Notes under the pieces: generated by a model
Told to the model about the DNA's origin: nothing
What the model saw: only the letters and a program-made list of their open reading frames with translations
The model's database searches: none
Shown here: in pieces, positions 7,091 through 14,089 of the stretch
How the letters are laid out: each line of letters opens with the position of its first letter
Position numbering within the stretch: position 1 is the first letter of the stretch
Position numbers and translations under genes: made by a program
DNA from: DATLGD01 sp035540755
GTDB lineage: Bacteria > Actinomycetota > Actinomycetes > Mycobacteriales > SCTD01
Reading direction: 5' to 3'
DNA length: 14,252 nucleotides
Assembly (NCBI GenBank): GCA_035540755.1
Contig: DATLGD010000203.1
Span: 1 to 14,252 of the forward strand

Positions 7091-7924
7091 ATGCCGGAGC
7101 ACGGACCGGGCTGGATCACGTTCCTGTCCGACTACGGGTTCGAGGACCCCTTCCTCGGCGTCTGCAAGGGCGTCATCGCCCGCGTCGCCCCGCAGGTGCG
7201 GGTGCTGGACGTCATGCACATGGTCCACCCGCAGGACGTCGAGCAGGCCGCGGCGGTCCTTGCCAGCGCCGTGCCGTACCTGCCGTCGCCGGCGGTGCAC
7301 CTGGTGCTGGTCGACCCGTTCCGGGCCTCTCCCGTGCGGGGTGTGGCCGTGCGCACCGCCGACGGCTCGGTGTTCGTCTCGCCCGACAACGGGGTCACCT
7401 CGCAGGCCTGGGCGGGCGCCGGCGGTGCCGTCGAGGCCCGGGTGCTCGACAACCCGGCGCTGTGGAACCCCGCCCCGGCGCGCACCTTCCGGGGCCGCGA
7501 CGTCTTCTCCCCGGTGGCTGCCCGGCTCGCGTCCGGCACCCCGCTCGAGGACGCCGGCTCGGTGCTCGACGTCGACGAGCTCGAGCGGCTCCCGGTGCGC
7601 GAGCCGACCGTCGACGAGGACCACGTGCACGCCGAGGTCGTCACCGTCGACCACTTCGGCAACCTGACCCTGAACGCGCACCGGCGGCACCTCGAGCTGG
7701 CCGGCATCAGCCTCGGCGACCGGGTCGAGCTGCGCTGCAGCGGCAAGGCGCGCACCGTGCCGTTCCTGCTCACCTACGGCGAGGCCGGCCGCAGCGAGCT
7801 GGTGGTGTGCGAGGACTCCTTCGGCACCGTCACCGTGGCCGTCAACCAGGGGAGCGCGGCCGAGGTGCTGCGGGCCAAGCGCGGGGAGCCGCTGGTGCTC
7901 GCCCAGTCGGCGGCACCCGCGTAG
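7091..7924 (+). CDS. SAM hydroxide adenosyltransferase family protein (DUF62), divergent site
   Basis: This 277-residue protein belongs to the family that includes SAM hydroxide adenosyltransferases (SAM + water to adenosine + methionine) and the related fluorinase and chlorinase. Evidence is ITFLSDYG with Asp14 (residues 9-16), VHLVLVDP ending the first domain with Asp75, SPDNGV, FRGRDVFSPVAARL (133-146), and the C-terminal beta-barrel signature VDHFGNLTLN. ATG 7091 has GGAGG five bases upstream. The catalytic Asp-Arg-His triad of hydroxide-type members appears altered. The usual DPGVGTxRR reads DPFRASPVRG, with Val82 at the expected Arg and Arg83 next to it. The usual TFHGRD reads TFRGRD, with Arg134 for His. 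Asp75 is kept. The family call is firm; the reaction is uncertain. This gene is absent from the corresponding mycobacterial block. Confidence 0.85.
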   Translation: MPEHGPGWITFLSDYGFEDPFLGVCKGVIARVAPQVRVLDVMHMVHPQDVEQAAAVLASAVPYLPSPAVHLVLVDPFRASPVRGVAVRTADGSVFVSPDNGVTSQAWAGAGGAVEARVLDNPALWNPAPARTFRGRDVFSPVAARLASGTPLEDAGSVLDVDELERLPVREPTVDEDHVHAEVVTVDHFGNLTLNAHRRHLELAGISLGDRVELRCSGKARTVPFLLTYGEAGRSELVVCEDSFGTVTVAVNQGSAAEVLRAKRGEPLVLAQSAAPA

Positions 7925-7941
7925 CCGGGCCGGGGCCGGGC

Positions 7942-7959
7942 AGCCGGGATCGCCCGGTT
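7942..7959 (+). terminator. Hairpin between the SAM hydrolase-like gene and the epimerase
   Basis: AGCCGGG (7942-7948) pairs with CCCGGTT (7953-7959) around ATCG, including one G-U pair, 17 bases after the TAG at 7922-7924. There is no U-tract, and it sits just upstream of the next -10-like box. Confidence 0.35.
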
Positions 7960-7968
7960 CGCCCCGCA

Positions 7969-7974
7969 TAGGAT
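7969..7974 (+). promoter_or_regulatory. -10-like TAGGAT before the epimerase
   Basis: TAGGAT lies 36 bases before GTG 8011. Initiation near 7981 leaves about 30 bases of leader with GGAGG at 8000-8004. This rules against the in-frame GTG at 7975, which would lie upstream of the transcript start. Confidence 0.55.
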
Positions 7975-8010
7975 GTGCGCTCCCGCCAGCGCTGCCCCCG
8001 GAGGCCAGCC

Positions 8011-9102
8011 GTGCCGCCCCGCGTCGTCCTCGTCACCGGTGTCAGCCGCTACCTCGGCAGCCGGCTGGCCGGCGTGCTGCAGGCCGACCCCTCCATCGAG
8101 CGGGTCGTCGGCGTCGACACCGTGCCGCCGCGGCCGGAGCTGAAGGCGCTGCTCGGGCGCACGACCTTCGTGCGCGCCGACATCCGCAACCCGCTGATCG
8201 CCAAGGTCATCGCGCAGAACGCGGTCGACACGGTCGTCCACATGAACGTCATCGCCACCCCGCTCGGCGCGGGCGGACGCACGGCGATGAAGGAGATCAA
8301 CGTCATCGGCACGATGCAGCTGCTCGCGGCATGCCAGAAGGCGCCGAGCATGCGCAAGCTGGTCGTGAAGTCGACGACGGCCGTCTACGGCTCGAGCCCG
8401 CGCGACCCGGCGCTGTTTCCCGAGTCCTTCGAGCCGCGCTCGCTGCCCAAGAGCGGCTACGCCAAGGACGCCGTCGAGGTCGAGGGCTACGTGCGCGGCT
8501 TCGGCCGGCGCCGGCCGGACGTCGAGCTGTCGCTGCTGCGCTTCACCAACTTCATCGGACCCGAGATCGACACGCCGCTGACCCGCTACTTCTCGCTGCC
8601 CGTGGTGCCGACGGTGCTCGGCTTCGACCCGCGCATCCAGCTGTGCCACGAGGCCGACGGCATCGAGGTGCTGCGCCGGGCGACCCTCGAGAGCCACCCC
8701 GGCATCTTCAACGTCGGCGGCCCCGGCGTGCTGCTGCTGTCGCAGGCGCTGCGCCGCCTGGGACGGCCGAGCTTCCCGGTGCCCTCTCCCGCGGTCACCC
8801 TCGTGGCCGGGCTGTTCCGCCGGGCCGGCCTGGTGGACTTCTCGCCGGAGCAGATGCGGTACCTCTCGCACGGCCGGGTGGCCGACGTCCACCGGCTGCA
8901 GGCCTCGTTCGGCTGGGTGCCGAGGCCCACCGGCGAGGCGTTCGCCGACTTCGCCGCGTCGCGTCCAGGCGCCCGCGTCCTCTCGCCGGAGGCCGCTGCC
9001 CTGGTCGAGGAGCGCCTGCTGCACCTGCTCGTGGGACGCCGTCCGACCGACCTCGACCGCGAGTCGAGCTCTCCTGAGCCCGCTGGAGCTCCCCGTGCCT
9101 GA
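8011..9102 (+). CDS. NAD-dependent epimerase/dehydratase (GalE2/Rv0501-like)
   Basis: This 363-residue short-chain dehydrogenase of the extended type is probably a nucleotide-sugar or related epimerase/dehydratase. The N-terminal Rossmann motif reads TGVSRYLGSR (residues 9-18), followed by VVGVDT at the end of the second strand, VVHMNVIATP, and STTAVYGSS at the Ser/Thr position. The usual YxxxK is not intact: the segment reads SGYAKDAVEVEGY, with Tyr150, Lys152 and Ala at the +4 position. GTG 8011 has GGAGG six bases upstream. The start at 7975 would lie within the promoter. The gene overlaps the acyltransferase by 8 bases, so translation is probably coupled. The same pair occurs in M. tuberculosis (Rv0501-Rv0502), suggesting a shared envelope or lipid role; substrate unknown. 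Confidence 0.88.
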   Translation: MPPRVVLVTGVSRYLGSRLAGVLQADPSIERVVGVDTVPPRPELKALLGRTTFVRADIRNPLIAKVIAQNAVDTVVHMNVIATPLGAGGRTAMKEINVIGTMQLLAACQKAPSMRKLVVKSTTAVYGSSPRDPALFPESFEPRSLPKSGYAKDAVEVEGYVRGFGRRRPDVELSLLRFTNFIGPEIDTPLTRYFSLPVVPTVLGFDPRIQLCHEADGIEVLRRATLESHPGIFNVGGPGVLLLSQALRRLGRPSFPVPSPAVTLVAGLFRRAGLVDFSPEQMRYLSHGRVADVHRLQASFGWVPRPTGEAFADFAASRPGARVLSPEAAALVEERLLHLLVGRRPTDLDRESSSPEPAGAPRA

Positions 9103-10132
9103 CGCCCGCCCCGCTCAGGCGCCGATGGGCAAGGTCATCCCGCTCGGCGGCCGTGACACCGGACCCGAGGCCGTCGCCGCGGCGGCGGCTGCGGCCGGCG
9201 AGGTCGCGGCGTCCGCGCGCCGGACCTCGCGCGACCAGCGCGCCCGCACCTCGGCCGAGGCCGCCGAGCGCGAGGCAGCCGCCGCCGAGGGACCGGAGTG
9301 GGAGCGCAAGCTGGCCGGCGGACTGGCGTTCCTGCGCCGCCGGATCACCGGCGAGTACGAGGTCGACGACTTCGGCTTCGACCCCGACCTCGCCGAGCAC
9401 GTGCTCATGCCGCCGCTGCGGCCCCTGTACGAGAAGTGGTTCCGGGTGGAGACCCGCGGCCTCGAGAACGTGCCCGACACCGGTGGGGCGCTCCTGGTCG
9501 CCAACCACTCCGGCACCATCCCGCTCGACGCCGTCATGACCACCCTGGCGCTGCACGACCACCACCCGGCTCAGCGGCACCTGCGCATGCTGGGCGCCGA
9601 CCTGGTGTTCACCCTGCCGCTCGTGGCACCGCTGGCCCGCAAGGCAGGCAACACGCTCGCCTGCAACCCCGACGCCGAGCGGCTGCTGAGCAGCGGCGAG
9701 CTGGTGGGCGTCTGGCCGGAGGGCTTCAAGGGGATCGGCAAGCCGTTCCGCGAGCGGTACAAGCTGCAGCGCTTCGGCCGAGGCGGCTTCGTGTCGGCGG
9801 CGCTGCGGACGGGCGTGCCGATCATCCCGTGCTCGATCGTCGGCGCCGAGGAGATCTACCCGATCGTCGGCAACGCCAAGGCCCTGTCCCGGCTGCTCGG
9901 GCTGCCCTACGCGCCGATCACGCCCTTCTTCCCGCTGCTCGGCCCGGTCGGCCTCATCCCGCTGCCCTCGAAGTGGATCATCGAGTTCGGCGAGCCGATC
10001 GAGACGGCCCCCCTCGGTGCGGCGGCCGCCGACGACCCGATGCTGGTCTTCAACCTCACCGACCAGATCCGCGAGACCATCCAGTCGACCCTGTACACGC
10101 TGCTGATGCAGCGGCGGTCGATCTTCTTCTGA
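9095..10132 (+). CDS. PlsC-like lysophospholipid acyltransferase (Rv0502-like)
   Basis: This 345-residue protein of the glycerolipid acyltransferase superfamily is probably membrane-associated and acts on phospholipid or glycolipid precursors. The conserved blocks are VANHSGTIPLDAVM with His138 and Asp145, FTLPLVAPLARKAG, VWPEGFKGIGKPFRERYKLQ with Glu209, and VPIIPCSIVGAEEIYP. The His-to-Asp spacing is seven residues rather than the classical HX4D, as in the NHSGTxPxD subgroup. The first 75 residues are Ala/Glu/Arg-rich and probably extended or coiled. GTG 9095 has GGAG six bases upstream and overlaps the epimerase end; ATG 9125 is an alternative. Its order after the epimerase is conserved in mycobacteria. 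Confidence 0.9.
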   Translation: MPDARPAQAPMGKVIPLGGRDTGPEAVAAAAAAAGEVAASARRTSRDQRARTSAEAAEREAAAAEGPEWERKLAGGLAFLRRRITGEYEVDDFGFDPDLAEHVLMPPLRPLYEKWFRVETRGLENVPDTGGALLVANHSGTIPLDAVMTTLALHDHHPAQRHLRMLGADLVFTLPLVAPLARKAGNTLACNPDAERLLSSGELVGVWPEGFKGIGKPFRERYKLQRFGRGGFVSAALRTGVPIIPCSIVGAEEIYPIVGNAKALSRLLGLPYAPITPFFPLLGPVGLIPLPSKWIIEFGEPIETAPLGAAAADDPMLVFNLTDQIRETIQSTLYTLLMQRRSIFF

Positions 10133-10146
10133 GCCCGCACGCGCGA

Positions 10147-10169
10147 GGACACGGAGCGCCCACGTGTCC
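10147..10169 (+). terminator. Hairpin after the acyltransferase
   Basis: GGACACG (10147-10153) pairs perfectly with CGTGTCC (10163-10169) around a nine-base loop, 14 bases after the stop. There is no U-tract. Confidence 0.4.
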
Positions 10170-10198
10170 CCGGGCCGTGCACCGGGCAGGGGCGCGGC

Positions 10199-11140
10199 GT
10201 GACGTCTCGCGCGCGCCTCAGGTCGGCCGCCGTCCCGCCGTCGGCGCCGTCGCCCGTGCCGATGCCGCACCTCGACGGCGTCCGGCACCGCTGGGTCGAC
10301 GTGCAGGGCCTGCTCGTGCACGTCGCCGAGGCCGGCCCCGCAGCCGGACAGGAACTCGAACCGCCGCTGGTGCTGCTGCACGGCTGGCCGCAGCACTGGT
10401 GGATCTGGCGGCACGTCGTGCCGGCACTGGCCGGGCGGCACCGGGTGCTCATGCCCGACCTGCGCGGGCACGGCTGGAGCGCCGCACCCTCCTCCGGCTA
10501 CGACAAGGAGCAGCTGGCCACCGACCTGCTCGGGCTGCTCGACGCACTCGGGCTGCCGCAGGTCGGGCTGGTCGGGCACGACTGGGGCGGGTGGACCGGG
10601 TTCCTCACCTGCCTGCGCGCGCCGGACCGGTTCTCGGGCTTCCTCGCGCTCGGGATCACCCACCCCTGGCAGGCGCCGTCGGCCGGCCGGGCGCTGCAGG
10701 CGTGGCGGCTCGGCTACCAGGTGGCGCTGAGCACGCCGCTGCTGACCGAGCGGGCGCTGCGGCTCACCCCGCGCCTGGTCGAGCAGGCCGTGCGGGCCGG
10801 CGCGACCGTCCAGGACGCGTTCAGCGCCGAGGACCTGCGGCTGTACGGGGCGGTGCTGCAGGAGCCGGCCCGCGCCAGGGCCACCGTGCAGCTGTACCGG
10901 ACCTTCCTGACGCGCGAGTCGCTCGCCGTGGCCCGCGGGCGGTACGCCGACCGCCGGCTGACGGTGCCGACCCGGCTGGTCGTCGGGAACGGCGACCCGG
11001 TCGCCGCCGGGCCGTTTCTCGAGGGGTGGCAGGAGCACGCCGACGACATGGCGGTCGAGGTGCTGCCCGGCGTCGGCCACTTCGTTCCCGAGGAGGCGCC
11101 CGACGCGGTCGTCGACCGCGCCCGCGCCCTGTTCGCCTGA
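10199..11140 (+). CDS. Alpha/beta hydrolase, epoxide hydrolase-like
   Basis: This 313-residue alpha/beta-fold enzyme has Asp as the nucleophile, as in epoxide hydrolases and haloalkane dehalogenases. The oxyanion motif HGWP is at 61-64, the nucleophile elbow GHDWGG places Asp128, the acid is probably Asp266 in NGDP, and the catalytic His is His294 in VGHF. The cap region (about 160-235) contains Tyr residues in LRLYGAVL and VQLYRTFL that could be ring-opening tyrosines. No signal peptide is evident. The start is uncertain: GTG 10199 is the longest; ATG 10262 begins nearer the conserved domain, and neither has a strong Shine-Dalgarno. It lies where mycobacteria carry unrelated genes between Rv0502 and serB1. 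The gene ends directly at the repeat array 11141-11278. Confidence 0.88.
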   Translation: MTSRARLRSAAVPPSAPSPVPMPHLDGVRHRWVDVQGLLVHVAEAGPAAGQELEPPLVLLHGWPQHWWIWRHVVPALAGRHRVLMPDLRGHGWSAAPSSGYDKEQLATDLLGLLDALGLPQVGLVGHDWGGWTGFLTCLRAPDRFSGFLALGITHPWQAPSAGRALQAWRLGYQVALSTPLLTERALRLTPRLVEQAVRAGATVQDAFSAEDLRLYGAVLQEPARARATVQLYRTFLTRESLAVARGRYADRRLTVPTRLVVGNGDPVAAGPFLEGWQEHADDMAVEVLPGVGHFVPEEAPDAVVDRARALFA

Positions 11141-11278
11141 CCGTCGGGAGGGCTCCCCACGGGTCCGCCCGGCCTCGGGACCGTCGGGAGGGCTCCCCAC
11201 GGGTCCGCCCCGTAGCCGTGGGGAGGGCTCCTGACGGGTCCGGCCCGCCTCGCGACCGTCGGGAGGGCTCCCCACGGC
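11141..11278. repeat. Four-unit near-palindromic repeat array between convergent genes
   Basis: Units begin at 11141, 11181, 11216 and 11256 (spacing 40, 35 and 40), each about 23 bases. The left arm is CCGTCGGGAG (CCGTGGGGAG in the third), the centre GG, and the right arm CTCCCCACGG (CTCCTGACGG in the third). Spacers contain the shared GTCCG. Each unit can fold on itself with one or two imperfect pairs, and units are related to those at 828-953. The array starts on the base after the hydrolase TGA and ends eight bases before the HAD stop, filling the gap. It probably serves as a two-way terminator region. It is non-coding by position. Confidence 0.85.
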
Positions 11279-11285
11279 TCAGGAG

Positions 11286-12212
11286 TCAGCGGGCGAACCT
11301 GGCCCGCAGCCGGGCCGCGTGCCCGTGCCCGGCGTGCCGCCGGTGCAGGGCGAGCCCGGCGACGATCCCGCCGGTGAGGGCCCCCACTCCGGCGGCGGCC
11401 GGCACGCCGATCTTGGCGGCCTTGCGCCCGGTGCGGAAGTCGCGGACGTCCCAGCCGTTGCGGCGCGCCACCTCCCGCAGCGCGGTGTCGGGGTTGATGG
11501 CCACGGCGTGCCCGACGGCGGTGAGCATCGGGACGTCGTTGCTCGAGTCGCTGTAGGCGGTGCAGCGCGACAGGTCGAGGCCCTCGCGCTCGGCCAGCGC
11601 CCGCACCGCCTCCGCCTTGGCCGCCCCGTGCAGGGGCTCGCCGACCAGACGGCCGGTGTAGACGCCGTCCTCGACCTCGCTGACCGTGCCGAGGGCGCCG
11701 GTCAGCCCGAGGCGGCGGGCGATGATGCGGGCGAGCTCGACCGGGGTGGCGGTCACGAGCCAGACCCGCTGCCCGGCGTCGAGGTGCTGCTGGGCGAGCG
11801 CGCGCGTGCCCGACCAGATCCGGCGCTCCATGAGCTCGTCGTAGATCTCCTCGCCGTAGGCGACGATCTCCTCGACCGACTTGCCGGCCACCAGGCCCAG
11901 TGCCTTGTCGCGTGCCTCGGCGACCGCCTCGAGGTTCTCCTTGCCCCGCACCCGGAAGACCAGCTGCTGCCAGCCGAAGCGCAGCAGGTCGCCGGTCGTG
12001 ATGAGGCCGCGACCGGCCATCCCCTTGCCGAAGAAGTAGATCGACGCGCCGCGGATCATGGTGTTGTCGACGTCGAAGAACGCGGCGGCCGTGTGGTCCG
12101 GCGGGACGGAGAGGGACTCCTCGACCTCGGCGGCTGCCGCGGAGGCGGCTCCGGCGAGGACGGCCTTGACGCCGTCGTCGTTGCGCGAGCGCAGCCGCAG
12201 CCGGGGGGACAT
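11286..12212 (-). CDS. HAD-IB family phosphatase (SerB1-like)
   Basis: This 308-residue HAD-superfamily hydrolase, subfamily IB, is probably a phosphomonoesterase related to M. tuberculosis SerB1 (Rv0505c). Motif I is DVDNT with Asp47 and Asp49, motif II LVTAT (around Thr154-Thr156), motif III probably Lys199 in HGAAKAEAV, and motif IV YSDSSNDVPML with Asp222 and Asp226. A helical cap lies between motifs I and II (about 60-140). The first 40 residues are a variable extension, and residues about 268-290 are hydrophobic and Gly/Ala-rich before a basic His/Arg tail, suggesting membrane attachment. The ATG at 12212 has GGAGG five bases upstream. The substrate may be phosphoserine, but related proteins act on lipid phosphates. 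Confidence 0.9.
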   Translation of the reverse strand: MSPRLRLRSRNDDGVKAVLAGAASAAAAEVEESLSVPPDHTAAAFFDVDNTMIRGASIYFFGKGMAGRGLITTGDLLRFGWQQLVFRVRGKENLEAVAEARDKALGLVAGKSVEEIVAYGEEIYDELMERRIWSGTRALAQQHLDAGQRVWLVTATPVELARIIARRLGLTGALGTVSEVEDGVYTGRLVGEPLHGAAKAEAVRALAEREGLDLSRCTAYSDSSNDVPMLTAVGHAVAINPDTALREVARRNGWDVRDFRTGRKAAKIGVPAAAGVGALTGGIVAGLALHRRHAGHGHAARLRARFAR

Positions 12213-12248
12213 CGGGACCTCCAGGGGCGGCGGACGGCGGACGGCGCG

Positions 12249-12254
12249 AGCCTA
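12249..12254 (-). promoter_or_regulatory. -10-like TAGGCT for the HAD gene
   Basis: On the minus strand TAGGCT lies 36 bases before ATG 12212. Initiation near 12242 leaves about 30 bases of leader carrying GGAGG at 12218-12222. No -35 consensus is clear. Confidence 0.5.
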
Positions 12255-12299
12255 GTGCGCCCGGGAGGTCGAGCAGCGCACGGCCCTCGGCGGACGCCC

Positions 12300-12331
12300 G
12301 AGGCCCCCGCACCGTGCGGTGCGGGGGCCTC
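12300..12331 (-). terminator. Strong hairpin after the LPXTG gene
   Basis: A perfect 14-bp stem (AGGCCCCCGCACC at 12301-12313 against GGTGCGGGGGCCT at 12318-12330, plus the flanking G-C pair) closes a GTGC loop. It lies 33 bases beyond the stop of the minus-strand LPXTG gene. There is no U-tract, but the stem is the strongest simple hairpin in the window and a good actinobacterial terminator candidate. Confidence 0.75.
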
Positions 12332-12364
12332 CGGGACGCGCGTGCGGGTGGGCTGACCCTCTGG

Positions 12365-13891
12365 CTAGAGCTCTGCGCTCGCGCGGCGGCGGCGCAGCAG
12401 GGCCGCACCGACGAGCAGCGCGACACCGGCCGCGGCCAGCGGAGCCTCGGCGCCGGTGCGCGGCAGCGGGCCCTGGAACTCACCGGGCGGGGCCGCCGGC
12501 GTCGTGACCTCGACCGACTGGCGGACGACGGCGGCGGTCGGCACGATCTGCACCGCCAGGAGCGGGCCTTCGATGCCGAGCGGACCGGCCAGCTGCTCGG
12601 GCAGCTCGACGACGAGGCCGAAGCCGCCGGCGGCGGCCGCCGCGCAGGCGCCGTCCGCGGTGAAGGTGCCGGACAGGAACCCCTCCAGCGCCTCGGGGCA
12701 GGCCTCGAGCGCCGCGTCGACCTCGTCCAGCGGGCCGGCGACGACGCCGATGCCGGCGAGCGCGCGCAGGACCGCGTTGATCTGGTCGACGAGGTCGGTC
12801 AGCGCGTCGAGGTCGATGCTGCCGAGCAGCTCGCCGCTGATCTCGCGCAGGTCGGTGTCGAGCAGCAGGATCGGCTCGGCCATCGCCTCGACCGCGGTCG
12901 TCTCGACGTCGGCGGAGGCGGCGTCGCCGTCGATCTCGGCGGTCGACGTCGTGGTGAGGGCCTCGACCTCGCCGAAGGGGTTCACGCCGAGGACCTGGAG
13001 GTCGGCCAGGGTGGCCGTGGCCTCGGCGGTGGTCTTCGCGCCGTCGGTGCTGATGGTCTGGCTGGCGGTCAGCAGGCCGGCGCCGAAGATGCCGTTCGGG
13101 CCGGTCAGGTCGGCCAGCGAGTCCGCGAGCGCGTCGCGGATCTCGCCGAGCCGGATGCGCAGGTTGCACAGGAAGCCGGCGTCCTCGTCGGTGACGCCCT
13201 CGACGACCTCGGCGAGGATCGGGCCGAAGACCGGGATCTGCCCCACCCCGCCACCGACCGGTGTGGTGATCGGCTCGATGCCGGCGCACAGCCCCTGCGT
13301 GGCAGCGTCGACCGGCTCGAGCCCGTCGATGACCTGCTCGAGGCCGGCCAGGAGCGGGTCGAGGATCTGGGCCAGCCCGTCAGCCAGCTGCTGCGGCAGG
13401 CCCACGCCGAGGTCGGCGATCTGCGCGGTGGAGGTGCTGCTCGGGTCCTCCGAGACGGCGGCGGAGGACTCCACGAGACCGACGGCGAGGAACTCGCCGA
13501 GCGGGCTGCCCTCGATGCCGTCGCCGATGGCGTTGGTCGGGCCGGAGGACTCGAGCGGCTCGGGGAGCCGGGCCTCGGCGCCGGGGAAGCTCTGCGCGTT
13601 GCCGGCGATGCTGCCCCGCAGGATGGTGGCGAGCGCCTCGGCCTCGGGTCCCTGGCCGCTGACCGACAGGACCGACCCGGAGGCCGTGCTGAGGTCGAGC
13701 TGGATCGCGTTGCCCTGCGGCAGGTTCACCGTGATGCGGACGACGGAAGCCTGCGTGGCGGCGTCGCGCGTCACCGTGGTGGACGTCTGCGCGGCGGCCG
13801 GAGCGGCAGCGAGCAGCGGCAGCGTCAGCGCGGCGCACGCGCCGACGGCCAGGCTCCGCAGCCGTCGCGAGGTGGGGGCAGTTCGTGCCAT
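12365..13891 (-). CDS. Secreted LPXTG-anchored surface protein, function unknown
   Basis: This 508-residue protein has the full layout of a sortase substrate. There is a basic N-terminus and hydrophobic signal peptide (cleavage probably after AAA at 34), a long exported region, then LPRTG at 476-480, a hydrophobic segment and a C-terminal RRRR. I recognise no catalytic domain. The body is acidic and rich in Ala, Leu, Glu, Thr and Ser, with amphipathic-looking stretches such as LADGLAQILDPLLAGLEQVI. It has few cysteines in the exported part (in GLCAGI, FLCNLR, EACPEA and GACAAA), which could form two disulfides. ATG 13891 is chosen for its signal peptide and GGAAGG at 13901-13906; starts near 13950 would add 20 residues ahead of the signal and lie in the promoter. 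No sortase gene is in the window. Confidence 0.85.
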   Translation of the reverse strand: MARTAPTSRRLRSLAVGACAALTLPLLAAAPAAAQTSTTVTRDAATQASVVRITVNLPQGNAIQLDLSTASGSVLSVSGQGPEAEALATILRGSIAGNAQSFPGAEARLPEPLESSGPTNAIGDGIEGSPLGEFLAVGLVESSAAVSEDPSSTSTAQIADLGVGLPQQLADGLAQILDPLLAGLEQVIDGLEPVDAATQGLCAGIEPITTPVGGGVGQIPVFGPILAEVVEGVTDEDAGFLCNLRIRLGEIRDALADSLADLTGPNGIFGAGLLTASQTISTDGAKTTAEATATLADLQVLGVNPFGEVEALTTTSTAEIDGDAASADVETTAVEAMAEPILLLDTDLREISGELLGSIDLDALTDLVDQINAVLRALAGIGVVAGPLDEVDAALEACPEALEGFLSGTFTADGACAAAAAGGFGLVVELPEQLAGPLGIEGPLLAVQIVPTAAVVRQSVEVTTPAAPPGEFQGPLPRTGAEAPLAAAGVALLVGAALLRRRRASAEL

Positions 13892-13948
13892 GGGGTGGTG
13901 CCTTCCGGTCGCTCTGTCAACGGCTACGGCAGCGTGCGACCACCGCAT

Positions 13949-13954
13949 CACCTA
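13949..13954 (-). promoter_or_regulatory. -10-like TAGGTG for the LPXTG gene
   Basis: On the minus strand the sequence GTTAGGTGATG contains TAGGTG about 58 bases before ATG 13891, leaving a leader of about 50 bases with the GGAAGG site. It sits within TCAC-CTAAC-GTGA (plus strand), a short inverted repeat that might bind a regulator. The last base departs from TANNNT. Confidence 0.35.
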
Positions 13955-14051
13955 ACGTGACACGACGGGCGCGGGAATAGTACCGCCAGCCCGGTCAACG
14001 AGACGACGCCACCCGGGTGACGGGTCCCGGCACCTCCTCCGGCCGAGCCTG

Positions 14052-14064
14052 GCCCGGGCCGGGC
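14052..14064 (-). terminator. Possible hairpin after the partial gene at the window end
   Basis: GCCCGG and CCGGGC pair around one base, 25 bases beyond the proposed stop at 14090-14092. A one-base loop is not realistic without opening a pair, and self-complementary runs are frequent in such GC-rich DNA. Confidence 0.2.
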
Positions 14065-14089
14065 GCCTGCGGCAGGTCCGGGGACCGGA

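Noticed and set aside
7048..7971. Plus-strand frame of 307 codons beginning with GTG directly after TAGGGT
   Set aside because: The product is Arg/Gly/Ala-rich with no family signature. It is a shadow of the SAM hydrolase-like gene, which lies in another frame with a good ribosome binding site.
7975..8010. Earlier GTG start for the epimerase
   Set aside because: It abuts TAGGAT, so it would not be in the transcript, and GTG 8011 has GGAGG at ideal spacing.
8795..11275. Minus-strand frame of 826 codons across epimerase, acyltransferase and hydrolase
   Set aside because: The plus-strand genes have full motifs in this region, and the minus product is low-complexity and crosses the repeat array.
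11141..11278. CRISPR array
   Set aside because: Only four short units, near-palindromic, with spacers of 12-17 bases that resemble one another and no cas genes.
9298..11556. Plus-strand frame of 752 codons
   Set aside because: It is Arg/Ala/Pro-rich, runs through three real genes and the repeat array, and shows no conserved motif.
13915..13920. Perfect TTGACA on the minus strand as a -35 box
   Set aside because: It lies 24 bases before the LPXTG start codon and has no -10 sequence at the right distance; the better box is upstream at 13949-13954.
12314..13960. Plus-strand frame of 548 codons opposite the LPXTG gene
   Set aside because: The minus-strand product has a signal peptide, LPRTG anchor, ribosome binding site and terminator; the plus frame has none of these.
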